Shown: positions 1 to 5,726 of the stretch, one piece after another
How the letters are laid out: every line of letters starts with the position of its first letter
Position numbering within the stretch: position 1 is the first letter of the stretch
Source: JBBQBQ01 sp038317685
Lineage (GTDB): Bacteria; Desulfobacterota; Desulfuromonadia; Desulfuromonadales; DDH964
Direction of reading: 5' to 3'
Assembly (NCBI GenBank): GCA_038317685.1
Contig: JBBQBQ010000128.1
Coordinates: 1 to 9,492, forward strand
DNA length: 9,492 bases
The notes under the pieces: generated by a model
Databases searched by the model: none
What the model was told of the DNA's origin: nothing
Seen by the model: only the letters and a program-made list of their open reading frames with translations
Program-made: the position numbers and the translations under genes

Positions 1-247
1 AAGCCTTGAGGCTCTCCTCATCGATACCGACCAGGATCGGAACCCCGGATTGGGGAGGGGAAATGCGACCGGCGAGCAGGTGATCATAGAGGCGGAGGTC
101 CGCCTGCTGCACCAGCAACGGCGGGTAAAGCAGGAGCACAACCATGACCAGGGTCAGGCCAAGCCCGGCAAGGATCAAGACCGCCCGCCCCTCCCAGAGG
201 GGGAGCACACGCTTGGGAAGACGGTGTGACAGGGGAGTTTCAGGCAT
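1..247 (-). CDS. CHASE2-domain membrane signalling protein, N-terminal part (cut by window edge)
   Basis: This frame gives 82 residues from an ATG at 247 and stays open to the left edge. Residues 1-21 are a short, basic, probably cytoplasmic tail. Residues 22-45 are strongly hydrophobic and form one membrane span. From about residue 47 the sequence reads as the start of a CHASE2 domain: the QADLRLYD stretch followed by VPILVGIDEESL (69-80) is the usual N-terminal signature. CHASE2 is an extracytoplasmic sensor normally followed by more membrane spans and an output domain such as a class III adenylate cyclase, a histidine kinase or a GGDEF module; that part lies outside the window, so the output is unknown. 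The start lies 14 bases after the OmpA gene stop, with an AGGTG about 11 bases upstream, so it is probably co-transcribed with the FecR and OmpA genes. CHASE2 genes next to FecR genes are a recurring arrangement. Confidence 0.85.
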   Translation of the reverse strand, partial: MPETPLSHRLPKRVLPLWEGRAVLILAGLGLTLVMVVLLLYPPLLVQQADLRLYDHLLAGRISPPQSGVPILVGIDEESLKA

Positions 248-261
248 CTTCGACTGGGCAC

Positions 262-867
262 CTAATGGACGACAACTTCAACCCGCCGGTTTTTCGGCTC
301 GGCAACTCCGTCGGGAGTCGGGACCAAAGGGTTCCCCTTGCCATGGGAGCTGACCGTCATCCGGACGGGGTCGACCCCGTCCTTGATGAGCAGATCCTTG
401 ACAAATTCGGCGCGATCCCGAGCGAGCTTTTCGTTGACGAGGTCGGACCCGACCGCATCGGTGTGGCCACTGACATTGATCGAGACGGCTGCCCGGCGCC
501 TGATGGCAGCAATGATCGTCCCAACCGTGCTCCGGGACTGCGGGACCAAAACCGTCGTGCCCGTTTCGAAGTAGAGAATGAATTTTTCGGCAGGGAGGGG
601 CTCGACCGCCAAGGCTTCGGCGAAGGTCCTGGAGATGTAGCCCGGGTCGGCGATCGCGACCGGCGATGGCGGCTCTGACGGCCCTGAAACCTGGGTCATT
701 TCTCCGGCTTTTTCCAGGAGCCGGGAGCCACCGGCAGTGGTCACTTCAGCCTTTCCGACCCGGCCATCCGGGTCCGGAACCAGAATGACCGTAGGCCGGG
801 GAGCACAACCCGCCAAGAGCACGAGGACGCAGCTGACGGCCATCAGCCCGGATAGCGAACCTTGCAT
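262..867 (-). CDS. OmpA-family peptidoglycan-binding lipoprotein
   Basis: A 201-residue protein. The start is placed at the ATG at 867 because GGGGAGG lies seven bases upstream and this puts a lipoprotein signal at the N-terminus; an ATG 30 bases further upstream would add ten unlikely residues. Residues 5-18 are hydrophobic and end in the lipobox LAGC, with lipidated Cys21. A spacer rich in Pro, Ser and Ala follows. The C-terminal ~110 residues are an OmpA/MotB-type domain: ILYFETGTTVLVPQS, then INVSGHTDAVGSDLVNEKLA, then DRAEFVKDLL, ending in KNRRVEVVVH. The Asp of GHTD and an Arg of NRR are the positions that bind meso-diaminopimelate in this family. It probably tethers the outer membrane to the cell wall. 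It lies between the FecR gene (39-base gap) and the CHASE2 gene (14-base gap), suggesting a role in the same envelope-sensing unit; that role is inferred. Confidence 0.9.
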   Translation of the reverse strand: MQGSLSGLMAVSCVLVLLAGCAPRPTVILVPDPDGRVGKAEVTTAGGSRLLEKAGEMTQVSGPSEPPSPVAIADPGYISRTFAEALAVEPLPAEKFILYFETGTTVLVPQSRSTVGTIIAAIRRRAAVSINVSGHTDAVGSDLVNEKLARDRAEFVKDLLIKDGVDPVRMTVSSHGKGNPLVPTPDGVAEPKNRRVEVVVH

Positions 868-906
868 AGAACACCCTCCCCTGGAACGACCGGCCAACGG
901 AAGGCC

Positions 907-1350
907 CTACGGCTGGACGGCAATCAGCAGCTTGGTCCCCCGAACGGAAATGGTGGCGTCCGGGATGGCCAGCTGTACCTTGTTTGGGGCGAGCTTGCCG
1001 ATCAGCCCCGAGAGGTAGACAAAGGTCCCCCTGACCATCCGCGCCACCAATGAGAATTTCCCCTCTTCCGGCGCAAATACATACTCGTTCAAAGAAAGCT
1101 CGCTGTCCGGGCCGAGGGAAATCGCCGTTTCGTCCGTCAATACCAAACCGGCGGCGCCGGGACTTCCGGTCCGGATCAAATCTCCGCACTGGAGCTCGGT
1201 TCCGATCGCTACCGGCAGGAGGAGGTCCCCGCGGAGGATCGACGCGGTTCCCTGCAAGGTCTGGATATGCCCGATAACTTCGGCCGCCAGGGCCTGACCC
1301 GGCGCCGCGGTGAACAACAACAGGGATAAAACAGCTACGGTAATTTTCAT
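907..1350 (-). CDS. secreted FecR-domain protein
   Basis: A 147-residue protein with a clear Sec signal peptide (about residues 1-22, MKITV then LLLFTAAPGQALA, cleavage after ALA). The rest is a FecR domain: the start EVIGHIQTLQGTASILRG, the central GDLIRTGSPGAAGLVLTDET and the closing ATISVRGTKL are the usual landmarks. Unlike the classic anti-sigma regulator FecR, it has no transmembrane anchor or cytoplasmic regulator domain, so it is an exported stand-alone FecR domain. Such proteins are common beside CHASE2 and OmpA genes, but their molecular role is not well defined. AGGAG lies about nine bases before the ATG, and a promoter candidate lies 35 bases upstream. It is the first gene of the probable operon FecR, OmpA, CHASE2. 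Confidence 0.9.
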   Translation of the reverse strand: MKITVAVLSLLLFTAAPGQALAAEVIGHIQTLQGTASILRGDLLLPVAIGTELQCGDLIRTGSPGAAGLVLTDETAISLGPDSELSLNEYVFAPEEGKFSLVARMVRGTFVYLSGLIGKLAPNKVQLAIPDATISVRGTKLLIAVQP

Positions 1351-1384
1351 GCGTCAGTACTCCTCATTGAGACCTCTTCCCGTA

Positions 1385-1412
1385 AGCATAAACTCGCGAG
1401 CCCGATCGTCAA
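1385..1412 (-). promoter_or_regulatory. sigma70-like promoter of the FecR-OmpA-CHASE2 operon
   Basis: On the minus strand, TTGACG (-35, 1407-1412, five of six consensus bases) is followed after 16 bases by TATGCT (-10, 1385-1390, four of six). The -10 ends 34 bases before the FecR start codon, leaving room for a short leader with its AGGAG site. It shows that the three-gene unit can be transcribed independently of the transporter gene upstream. It was found by eye. Confidence 0.55.
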
Positions 1413-1429
1413 GGGTGGGAAACGGGACA

Positions 1430-1454
1430 GAATCTCTCCCGGCAATCAAGATTC
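1430..1454. repeat. inverted repeat upstream of the FecR promoter
   Basis: GAATCT (1430-1435) and AGATTC (1449-1454) are perfect complements separated by 13 bases. The centre lies about 30 bases upstream of the -35 element, a plausible place for an activator site. It could also be a weak hairpin behind the transporter gene, but there is no T-run. Six-base arms are short enough to occur by chance. Confidence 0.3.
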
Positions 1455-1492
1455 GTGGGGGAAGACGGTGGGCGGCCGTTCCCAGCTGCCGG

Positions 1493-2422
1493 TTATGGTC
1501 CGCAGCGCCGGCCGAGGGGGCTGTTGAACAAACCCAGCCCGGTGAAGATCAGCATCAGCCCAAAGAGGTGGTAGCCATGGAACACCTCGCCGAGAAAACC
1601 CACCGCCATCAGCGAGGCGAAGAGGGGGATCAGGTTGATGAAGAGCCCGGCGCGATTGGCACCGATCAGTTCGATCCCGCGATTCCAGCAAAGGTAGGCG
1701 AGAATCGAGGGACCGAGGCCGACGTACAGGAGGCTGTAGATCACCGGTTGGTTCAGGACCAGAGGCGGGGTCCGCCCCGCTTCCCACAGATAGAGGGGGA
1801 CGAGGGCAATGACTCCGACGGCAAAGGTGGCGGTGAGAAAACTCAAGGGGTGAATCCTGGGCCGTTTGCGTAAAAGTGCCGAATAAAGGGCATAAAGCGC
1901 GACCGCCAGCAGCATCAGCAGGTCACCCTCGACGAATCGCAACCCCTGCAACCGTCCCCAATCGCCACGCAGAACGATAGACATGGCGCCGAGAATACAA
2001 AGGACCACCGCCAGGACCTGCCAGCGGTTGATCCGCTCGCGGAAGAGAACGAAGCTGATCAGCACGATCAGCGCCGGCATCACCGACTGGGTCAGGGCGA
2101 TATTGATGGCGCTGGTGGTGTGCGCCGCCGTATAGAGCAGGGTGTTGAAGCTGGCGATACCGAGCAGGCCGAGGAGGACGATGATCCCCGCGTTGCCGCG
2201 GATGGCAGGCCAGTCGCGGCACACCTGACGCCAGGTGAAGGGGAGGAGGATCGCGAGGGCGATGACCCAGCGCCAGAACGACATGGTCACCGGCGGGATC
2301 AGATCGGCCACCCCCCGGGCGAGGACGGCATTGCCGGCCCAGAGCAGAGCCGGGAGCACCATCAACAGATAGGGGGCATAACCGCGGGGGGTTCGAAGTG
2401 GCTGCATGAGGGTCCGGATCAT
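1493..2422 (-). CDS. EamA/DMT-superfamily transporter
   Basis: A 309-residue, very hydrophobic protein with about ten predicted membrane spans in two EamA repeats. The first starts around residue 17 with LLMVLPALLWAGNAVLARGV, including the typical WAGN motif, then PPVTMSFWRWVIALAILLPF. The second starts near residue 165 with EGDLLMLLAVALYALYSALL and ends in GEVFHGYHLFGLMLIFTGLGLF. The pattern and length match drug/metabolite exporters of the YdcZ/RhaT/EamA type in the inner membrane. The substrate cannot be read from sequence; family members export amino acids, purines or other small metabolites. No Shine-Dalgarno is visible before the ATG at 2422 or before the in-frame ATG at 2407, so the start is uncertain by five codons. 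It lies on the same strand as the FecR operon but is separated by 142 bases with a promoter, so it is probably a separate unit. Confidence 0.9.
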   Translation of the reverse strand: MIRTLMQPLRTPRGYAPYLLMVLPALLWAGNAVLARGVADLIPPVTMSFWRWVIALAILLPFTWRQVCRDWPAIRGNAGIIVLLGLLGIASFNTLLYTAAHTTSAINIALTQSVMPALIVLISFVLFRERINRWQVLAVVLCILGAMSIVLRGDWGRLQGLRFVEGDLLMLLAVALYALYSALLRKRPRIHPLSFLTATFAVGVIALVPLYLWEAGRTPPLVLNQPVIYSLLYVGLGPSILAYLCWNRGIELIGANRAGLFINLIPLFASLMAVGFLGEVFHGYHLFGLMLIFTGLGLFNSPLGRRCGP

Positions 2423-2468
2423 TGGAGGAAAGCTGGGTCCGAAGAGGTAAATCCTCCCCGGCCCCTAC

Positions 2469-2497
2469 CTTCTACCGGAAATATTTTGCCAAGACAA
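2469..2497 (-). promoter_or_regulatory. weak promoter candidate for the EamA transporter
   Basis: On the minus strand, TTGTCT (2492-2497) and TAGAAG (2469-2474) are separated by 17 bases; each matches four of six consensus positions. The -10 lies about 46 bases before the ATG at 2422. The spacing is right, but the elements are weak and the 213-base gap offers other possibilities. Confidence 0.25.
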
Positions 2498-2635
2498 CCT
2501 CTTTCCCGGACGCACGGGTATCTATTCTGCCGGAAACGGAGTAGGATGTTCGGGTCAACTCCGCCCTTAGCTTCCAGCGATCTCCCTGGCGATTATCGGC
2601 CCCACATTGGCGACTTACAACAAGGGAGGCCTACC

Positions 2636-3022
2636 ATGATCAGTTCGACCCTGGCAATCGGCGACCCAATTCAGGCACGTTGCAGCAAATGCCGAAAGAC
2701 CACCAAGCACACCATTCTCAGCATGAACGAGGAGCGTCCTGGCCAGGTTCAGTGCGGTACCTGCCAACACACCTCGGTGGCCCGTAAGCCGGTGGATCGA
2801 CGGCCGGTCGACCCGAAAAAGTCGGAGCGTGAAGCGTGGGCCGCCCTGCGTCCGGGGATGGACAGCATCCGGGCCATGGACTATTCCATGACCGGCGCCT
2901 ACAAGGCCAAGGCGTTGGTTAACCACCCGGTCTTCGGTCTCGGCCTGGTTCAGCGGCTGGCCGGATTGCAAAAGATGGTGGTGCTCTTTGCCGACGGCGA
3001 GAAAGTCATGCGCTGTAAATAA
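2636..3022 (+). CDS. small zinc-ribbon protein with UvrD-tail/Tudor-like C-terminus
   Basis: A 128-residue protein. The start is the ATG at 2636, because GGGAGG lies six bases upstream; longer in-frame extensions to the left overlap the upstream noncoding region. Residues 16-43 hold two CxxC pairs (C16-SK-C19 and C40-GT-C43), a zinc ribbon. The middle (50-75) is basic and charged. Residues 95-127 (NHPVFGLGLVQ, then MVVLFADGEKVMRC) match the pattern H..FG.G.V...........V.F..G.K.L seen in the C-terminal tail of UvrD/PcrA helicases and in CarD/CdnL-like RNA-polymerase-interaction domains. This suggests docking on RNA polymerase or nucleic acid, but that is inferred from pattern alone. It is first of four plus-strand genes, with an 87-base gap to the next. 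Confidence 0.8.
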   Translation: MISSTLAIGDPIQARCSKCRKTTKHTILSMNEERPGQVQCGTCQHTSVARKPVDRRPVDPKKSEREAWAALRPGMDSIRAMDYSMTGAYKAKALVNHPVFGLGLVQRLAGLQKMVVLFADGEKVMRCK

Positions 3023-3109
3023 ACCGCACCCGCCCCTACGCTCCCTCCGCTGAGATCGTGACGACCAGGCGGGAAGCTTTTCTCGATAACCGTGAACGAG
3101 GAATGAGCC

Positions 3110-3322
3110 ATGGAGAACTGCGCTCTGTGCGAAGAACAAACCAAAAAGTCCCGGAGCGGCAAACCCCACCAGGATCTTCAGAAAGCTGAAGAGCCCCGCA
3201 TCTTCAAAGGAGTCCAGCCGCGCGGATTTGAAGAGCAGGACTATCAATGTCTGCGCTGCCAGGCGAAATTTACCCACAGTACTAATAAAAACGATTTAGC
3301 CTGGACGATGTGGCGGGGTTGA
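3110..3322 (+). CDS. small protein with two CxxC pairs (zinc-ribbon-like)
   Basis: A 70-residue protein from an ATG at 3110, with GAGGAA about nine bases upstream. Cys4/Cys7 (CALC) and Cys47/Cys50 (CLRC) are spaced like a split zinc ribbon, with a hydrophilic Lys/Glu-rich middle (10-45). The end, FTHSTNKNDLAWTMWRG, has two Trp and resembles the closing strand of a rubredoxin-like or zinc-ribbon fold. Iron rather than zinc is possible. I do not recognise a named family. Neighbours are nucleic-acid proteins on both sides (the zinc ribbon/UvrD-tail gene and the RRM gene), so a role in RNA or transcription is possible but unproven. Confidence 0.75.
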   Translation: MENCALCEEQTKKSRSGKPHQDLQKAEEPRIFKGVQPRGFEEQDYQCLRCQAKFTHSTNKNDLAWTMWRG

Positions 3323-3409
3323 TGGCGCGGGGGATGGACGAGACAGCCCCTGGCTGCCGGGACGTTCCCTGAACCCCACCGGCCAGCCCCTCAAGGCAGG
3401 AAGATTTCG

Positions 3410-3733
3410 ATGAGCAAAGACCTCTACGTCAAAAACATTTCCCTTGAGGCGACCGAAGAGGATGTGCGCAAACTCTTTTCCGTGATGGGCAAGGTTTCCT
3501 ACATCCACCTGGTGACCGACCCCAAAACCGGCCAGTTCCTTGGCTCCGGCTATGTCAAGATGTCCTCCGAGGCGGAGGCCAAAGAGGCGCGGGTCTCCCT
3601 CGACGGCGCCCGCCTGATCAATCGCCTGATCGTGGTCACCGAAGCCCGCCCCCAAGCTCCCCGATCGGGTCAGGGCGGGACTGGCGGAGGGGAGCGCGGC
3701 GCGGGGAAACGGCCTGGTGGGCGTCGGAAATAA
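3410..3733 (+). CDS. RRM-domain RNA-binding protein
   Basis: A 107-residue protein with one RNA recognition motif (residues 3-80) and a Gly/Arg/Lys-rich tail (81-107). RNP2 is LYVKNI (5-10) and RNP1 is GSGYVKMS (45-52), in the usual beta-alpha-beta order; TEEDVRKLFSVMGKV is the first helix, and VTDPKTGQFLG leads into RNP1. Bacterial proteins of this size with a glycine-rich tail bind single-stranded RNA and are often cold-induced. RNP1 is unusual: the first aromatic position is Ser46 and the last is Met51, leaving Tyr6 and Tyr48 as the aromatic RNA-stacking residues. AGGAAG lies about eight bases before the ATG. Its stop overlaps or abuts the start of the pseudouridine synthase, so the two are probably co-translated. 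Confidence 0.92.
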   Translation: MSKDLYVKNISLEATEEDVRKLFSVMGKVSYIHLVTDPKTGQFLGSGYVKMSSEAEAKEARVSLDGARLINRLIVVTEARPQAPRSGQGGTGGGERGAGKRPGGRRK

Positions 3734-4445
3734 CGTGGCGACCCGCTCCAAAATCCGTCGCCCCGGAGGGCTGACGATCCTGCACGAGGATCGGGATATC
3801 CTCGTCGTTGTCAAACCGCCGGGTTTATTGACGGTCGGTACCGATCGAGATAAATCTCGCACCGCTCACCATCTCCTTAACGAGCACGTCCGCAAGGGCG
3901 ATCCGAAATCCCGCCAGCGTGTCTATGTCGTCCATCGCCTCGACCAGGACACTTCGGGGCTCCTCCTTTTTGCCAAATCCGAAGCCGCCAAAACCTTCCT
4001 GCAGGGCCATTGGGACTCCACAGAAAAGCACTATCTGGCGATCGTCCACGGTCACCTGACCGCAAAAGAGGGGACGATCTCCTCCCTGTTGGCCGAGAAT
4101 GCCGCCCAGCGGGTCTATTCGACTGCCGACCCCGACAAGGGGAAACTCTCCCATACCGCCTACCGGGTGGTGCAGGAGACCCGGGACCTGAGCCTGCTGG
4201 AGATTCACCTGCTGACCGGACGCAAACACCAGATCCGGGTCCACTTTGCCGAGCGGGGACACCCCATCGTCGGGGACCGGAAATACGGTCCCGGCGACGG
4301 CGCGAAACGTCTCGCGCTCCATGCCCGATCCCTCACTTTTACCCACCCCTTCAATGGACGACCGATGTCCTTCGACACCGGCGTGCCGGAAGACTTCGGC
4401 AGGCTCCTCGGCCGAACCCCGCTGGCGCTGCAAGGGGGAGTCTAG
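3717..4445 (+). CDS. RluA-family RNA pseudouridine synthase
   Basis: This 242-residue protein isomerises uridine to pseudouridine in rRNA or tRNA. Landmarks: HEDRDILVVVKPPGLLTV (23-40), the catalytic motif HRLDQDTSG (73-81) with Asp76 the expected nucleophile, and the C-terminal LLTGRKHQIRVHF followed by PIVGDRKYG. No N-terminal S4 domain is present, as in the RluA/TruC-like subgroup; the target cannot be assigned. Two GTG starts are possible: 3717, which overlaps the RRM gene by 17 bases, and 3735, one base after its stop. Neither has a strong Shine-Dalgarno, and translational coupling is likely with either; the second would give 236 residues. It is last in the plus-strand run, with a terminator 15 bases beyond the stop. 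Pairing an RNA-binding protein with an RNA-modifying enzyme suggests a shared RNA target. Confidence 0.92.
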   Translation: MGVGNNVATRSKIRRPGGLTILHEDRDILVVVKPPGLLTVGTDRDKSRTAHHLLNEHVRKGDPKSRQRVYVVHRLDQDTSGLLLFAKSEAAKTFLQGHWDSTEKHYLAIVHGHLTAKEGTISSLLAENAAQRVYSTADPDKGKLSHTAYRVVQETRDLSLLEIHLLTGRKHQIRVHFAERGHPIVGDRKYGPGDGAKRLALHARSLTFTHPFNGRPMSFDTGVPEDFGRLLGRTPLALQGGV

Positions 4446-4459
4446 GCTCGGGGCCAAAG

Positions 4460-4499
4460 GAAAAGCCCCCGGTGGGGACCATCCCCATGAGGGCTTTTC
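4460..4499. terminator. nested-hairpin bidirectional transcription terminator
   Basis: GAAAAGCCC (4460-4468) pairs perfectly with GGGCTTTTC (4491-4499). Inside it, TGGGGA and TCCCCA form a second six-pair stem around a three-base loop. On the plus strand the stem closes in CTTTTC, ending the pseudouridine synthase transcript. On the minus strand it closes in CTTTTCCTTT, ending the transcript of the convergent miniprotein gene. Confidence 0.85.
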
Positions 4500-4558
4500 A
4501 AAGTTCCTGCAGGCCTGCAATCCGTCCCGCTCAGCGGATCCTGAGACCTCCCCCCCCC

Positions 4559-4657
4559 TCAGCGAGGAGAGCGTTTGCCACTGAGCAGAGCGGTCAGTTG
4601 TGCTCCGACGATGATCGACCCGTAAACACCCAATGCCCCGATGAATACCTCCAGCAT
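4559..4657 (-). CDS. single-span membrane miniprotein (32 residues), hypothetical
   Basis: ATG at 4657 to TGA at 4559 encodes 32 residues. Residues 2-25 (LEVFIGALGVYGSIIVG, then AQLTALL) form one membrane span, with a Glu near the start, two small-residue Gly/Ala faces suited to helix packing, and a basic tail SGKRSPR that by the positive-inside rule would stay in the cytoplasm. Evidence that it is real: a perfect AAGGAGGA six bases before the ATG, a coding-like length with a stop right before a C-run, and a shared terminator downstream. Small hydrophobic proteins of this kind often act as extra subunits of membrane complexes. I do not recognise the family and assign no function. It stands alone, convergent to the pseudouridine synthase. 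Confidence 0.65.
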   Translation of the reverse strand: MLEVFIGALGVYGSIIVGAQLTALLSGKRSPR

Positions 4658-4662
4658 AATTG

Positions 4663-4670
4663 TCCTCCTT
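4663..4670 (-). promoter_or_regulatory. near-perfect ribosome binding site of the miniprotein gene
   Basis: Minus-strand AAGGAGGA, five to six bases before the ATG at 4657. It is among the strongest Shine-Dalgarno sites in the window and is the main reason for calling such a short gene. Confidence 0.75.
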
Positions 4671-4905
4671 TCCGGTAGCGGCCATGGTCTTTCCGGCGCC
4701 TGGTCGACGCCCAATTAAATCCTTAACCATTGGATTTGCAACAAATTTTATCAGAACACCATTGCCTGAACCCGAACCGCCCAGACCTTTCCTGAAGGGT
4801 TTAATCAGCCGGTTTCCGCCCGCCTTGCCTGCCGCTTGCCAACCGCCATTCTGCCGTTGCCGGACGGATTGAGCCCCGCCTGCCGAGAACCTGAACGGAT
4901 CGATA

Positions 4906-4921
4906 TTAAAAGTGGTTTTAA
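4906..4921. repeat. short AT-rich inverted repeat
   Basis: TTAAAA and TTTTAA flank a four-base GTGG loop. It is a perfect six-pair stem of only AT pairs, so it is more likely a protein-binding site than a stable RNA hairpin; chance is also possible. Confidence 0.3.
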
Positions 4922-4965
4922 CTCATTAATGTGTGGCCCGAGGGGATCATGGGGGCGGGATGTTC

Positions 4966-4992
4966 GGTCCCCCAAACGGTGGAGGGGAGACC
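4966..4992. repeat. GC-rich hairpin downstream of the response regulator
   Basis: GGTCCCCC (4966-4973) can pair with GGGGAGACC (4984-4992), eight pairs including one G-T. It lies 66 bases past the stop of the response regulator, on the transcribed side. There is no T-run after it on either strand, so it is not a canonical terminator. It could stabilise the 3' end of the two-component transcript. Confidence 0.4.
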
Positions 4993-5057
4993 ACAATAAC
5001 TCGATTTTATGCGGCCTTGATAATTTCCAAAAATAATTTCATCGAAGCGGGCGCAGC

Positions 5058-5726
5058 TCAGTCTTTCCAGAAATCGGGGTCGATAATTCCGACGCGAACG
5101 GCATATTTGATCATTTCGACCAGATTGTTGAGCTCCAGCTTGCGCATCAGATTGACGCGGTGTTTTTCGACCGTTTTGGGACTGACATAGAGTTGTTCTG
5201 CAATGCGGCCGGTGGAATGCCCCTCGACGATAAGACGGAAGACCTGCTGTTCCCGCTCCGAGAGAAGGTCGTAACCTTCCTGGTCATCGGCTTTTTTGCA
5301 GCTTTTCAGGTAGGACTTGATGATGCTCCCCTGAAGCAGCGAGCAAATGAAAAAGTTCCCCCGATGAACTTCCCGGATCGCCTGGGGGATCTCCCCCACC
5401 GGGGTCCCTTTCAGGACATACCCGGTGGCACCGGCACTGAAGGCCCGGTGGATATATGCTTCCTTGGAGTGCATCGACAGGACGACGACCCTGACCGACG
5501 GAGCCGTCTCCCTGATCAATCGGGTCGCCTCGAAGCCATTCAGCCGGGGCATGTTGAGATCGAGCAGAACCACATCCGGGGCCAGATAACGGACCATGCC
5601 GAGCGCCTCCTCTCCATCGCCGGCACTGCCAACCACCTCCAGGTCCTGCTCGGCGGTTAACATGCAAAGAATTCCCTCCCGGACCACCGGGTGATCATCG
5701 ACGATCAAAACCTTGATGAGGTTCAT
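5058..5726 (-). CDS. NarL/FixJ-family response regulator
   Basis: A 222-residue DNA-binding response regulator. The receiver domain (residues 4-120) has the acidic pair Asp10/Asp11 (IVDDHPVVRE), phospho-acceptor Asp56 in LLDLNMPRLNGFEA, the switch Ser84 and Lys106 in GYVLKG, so it looks fully active. Residues 155-215 form a LuxR-type helix-turn-helix (LSEREQQVFRLIVEGHS, then VSPKTVEKHRVNLMRKL). The ATG at 5726 overlaps the TGA of the kinase gene as ATGA, so the two are translationally coupled. It receives phosphate from the neighbouring kinase. Its target is not known; the divergent multicopper oxidase and its own operon are the natural candidates because inverted repeats lie in the shared control region. 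Three Cys are present but show no metal motif. Confidence 0.95.
   Translation of the reverse strand: MNLIKVLIVDDHPVVREGILCMLTAEQDLEVVGSAGDGEEALGMVRYLAPDVVLLDLNMPRLNGFEATRLIRETAPSVRVVVLSMHSKEAYIHRAFSAGATGYVLKGTPVGEIPQAIREVHRGNFFICSLLQGSIIKSYLKSCKKADDQEGYDLLSEREQQVFRLIVEGHSTGRIAEQLYVSPKTVEKHRVNLMRKLELNNLVEMIKYAVRVGIIDPDFWKD

Larger units (their letters stand above)
4681..5057. other. intergenic region without a convincing gene
   Basis: This stretch lies between the start of the miniprotein gene and the end of the response regulator gene, both on the minus strand. Short open frames exist on both strands but lack ribosome sites and protein-like composition. The part at 4710-4765 is AT-rich and holds the inverted repeat AAATCC/GGATTT (4717-4722 and 4732-4737), which could be the miniprotein promoter region, though no good -35/-10 pair was found. 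Other small stems are listed separately. A small RNA is possible but not shown. Confidence 0.5.

Noticed and set aside
2120..2635. Long upstream extension of the zinc-ribbon/UvrD-tail frame
   Set aside because: The extension is antisense to the EamA transporter and has biased composition. The ATG at 2636 has GGGAGG at proper spacing.
3023..3109. Possible terminator between the two zinc-ribbon genes (CCCGCC and GGCGGG with a following T-run)
   Set aside because: The arms are about 37 bases apart and the T-run is interrupted, so it is unlikely to act as an intrinsic terminator.
2615..3277. 220-codon open frame on the minus strand
   Set aside because: Opposite to two zinc-ribbon genes that have good ribosome sites and conserved Cys pairs. 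The hydrophobic beginning is the complement of Lys/Glu-rich coding sequence.
4508..4519. Twelve-base perfect palindrome TGCAGGCCTGCA
   Set aside because: It lies between the terminator and the end of the miniprotein gene, away from any promoter. No function can be supported and it may be chance.
3825..4730. 301-codon open frame on the minus strand
   Set aside because: Antisense to the RluA-family gene, including its catalytic motif, with a low-complexity translation and no ribosome site. It crosses the terminator and the miniprotein gene in another frame.
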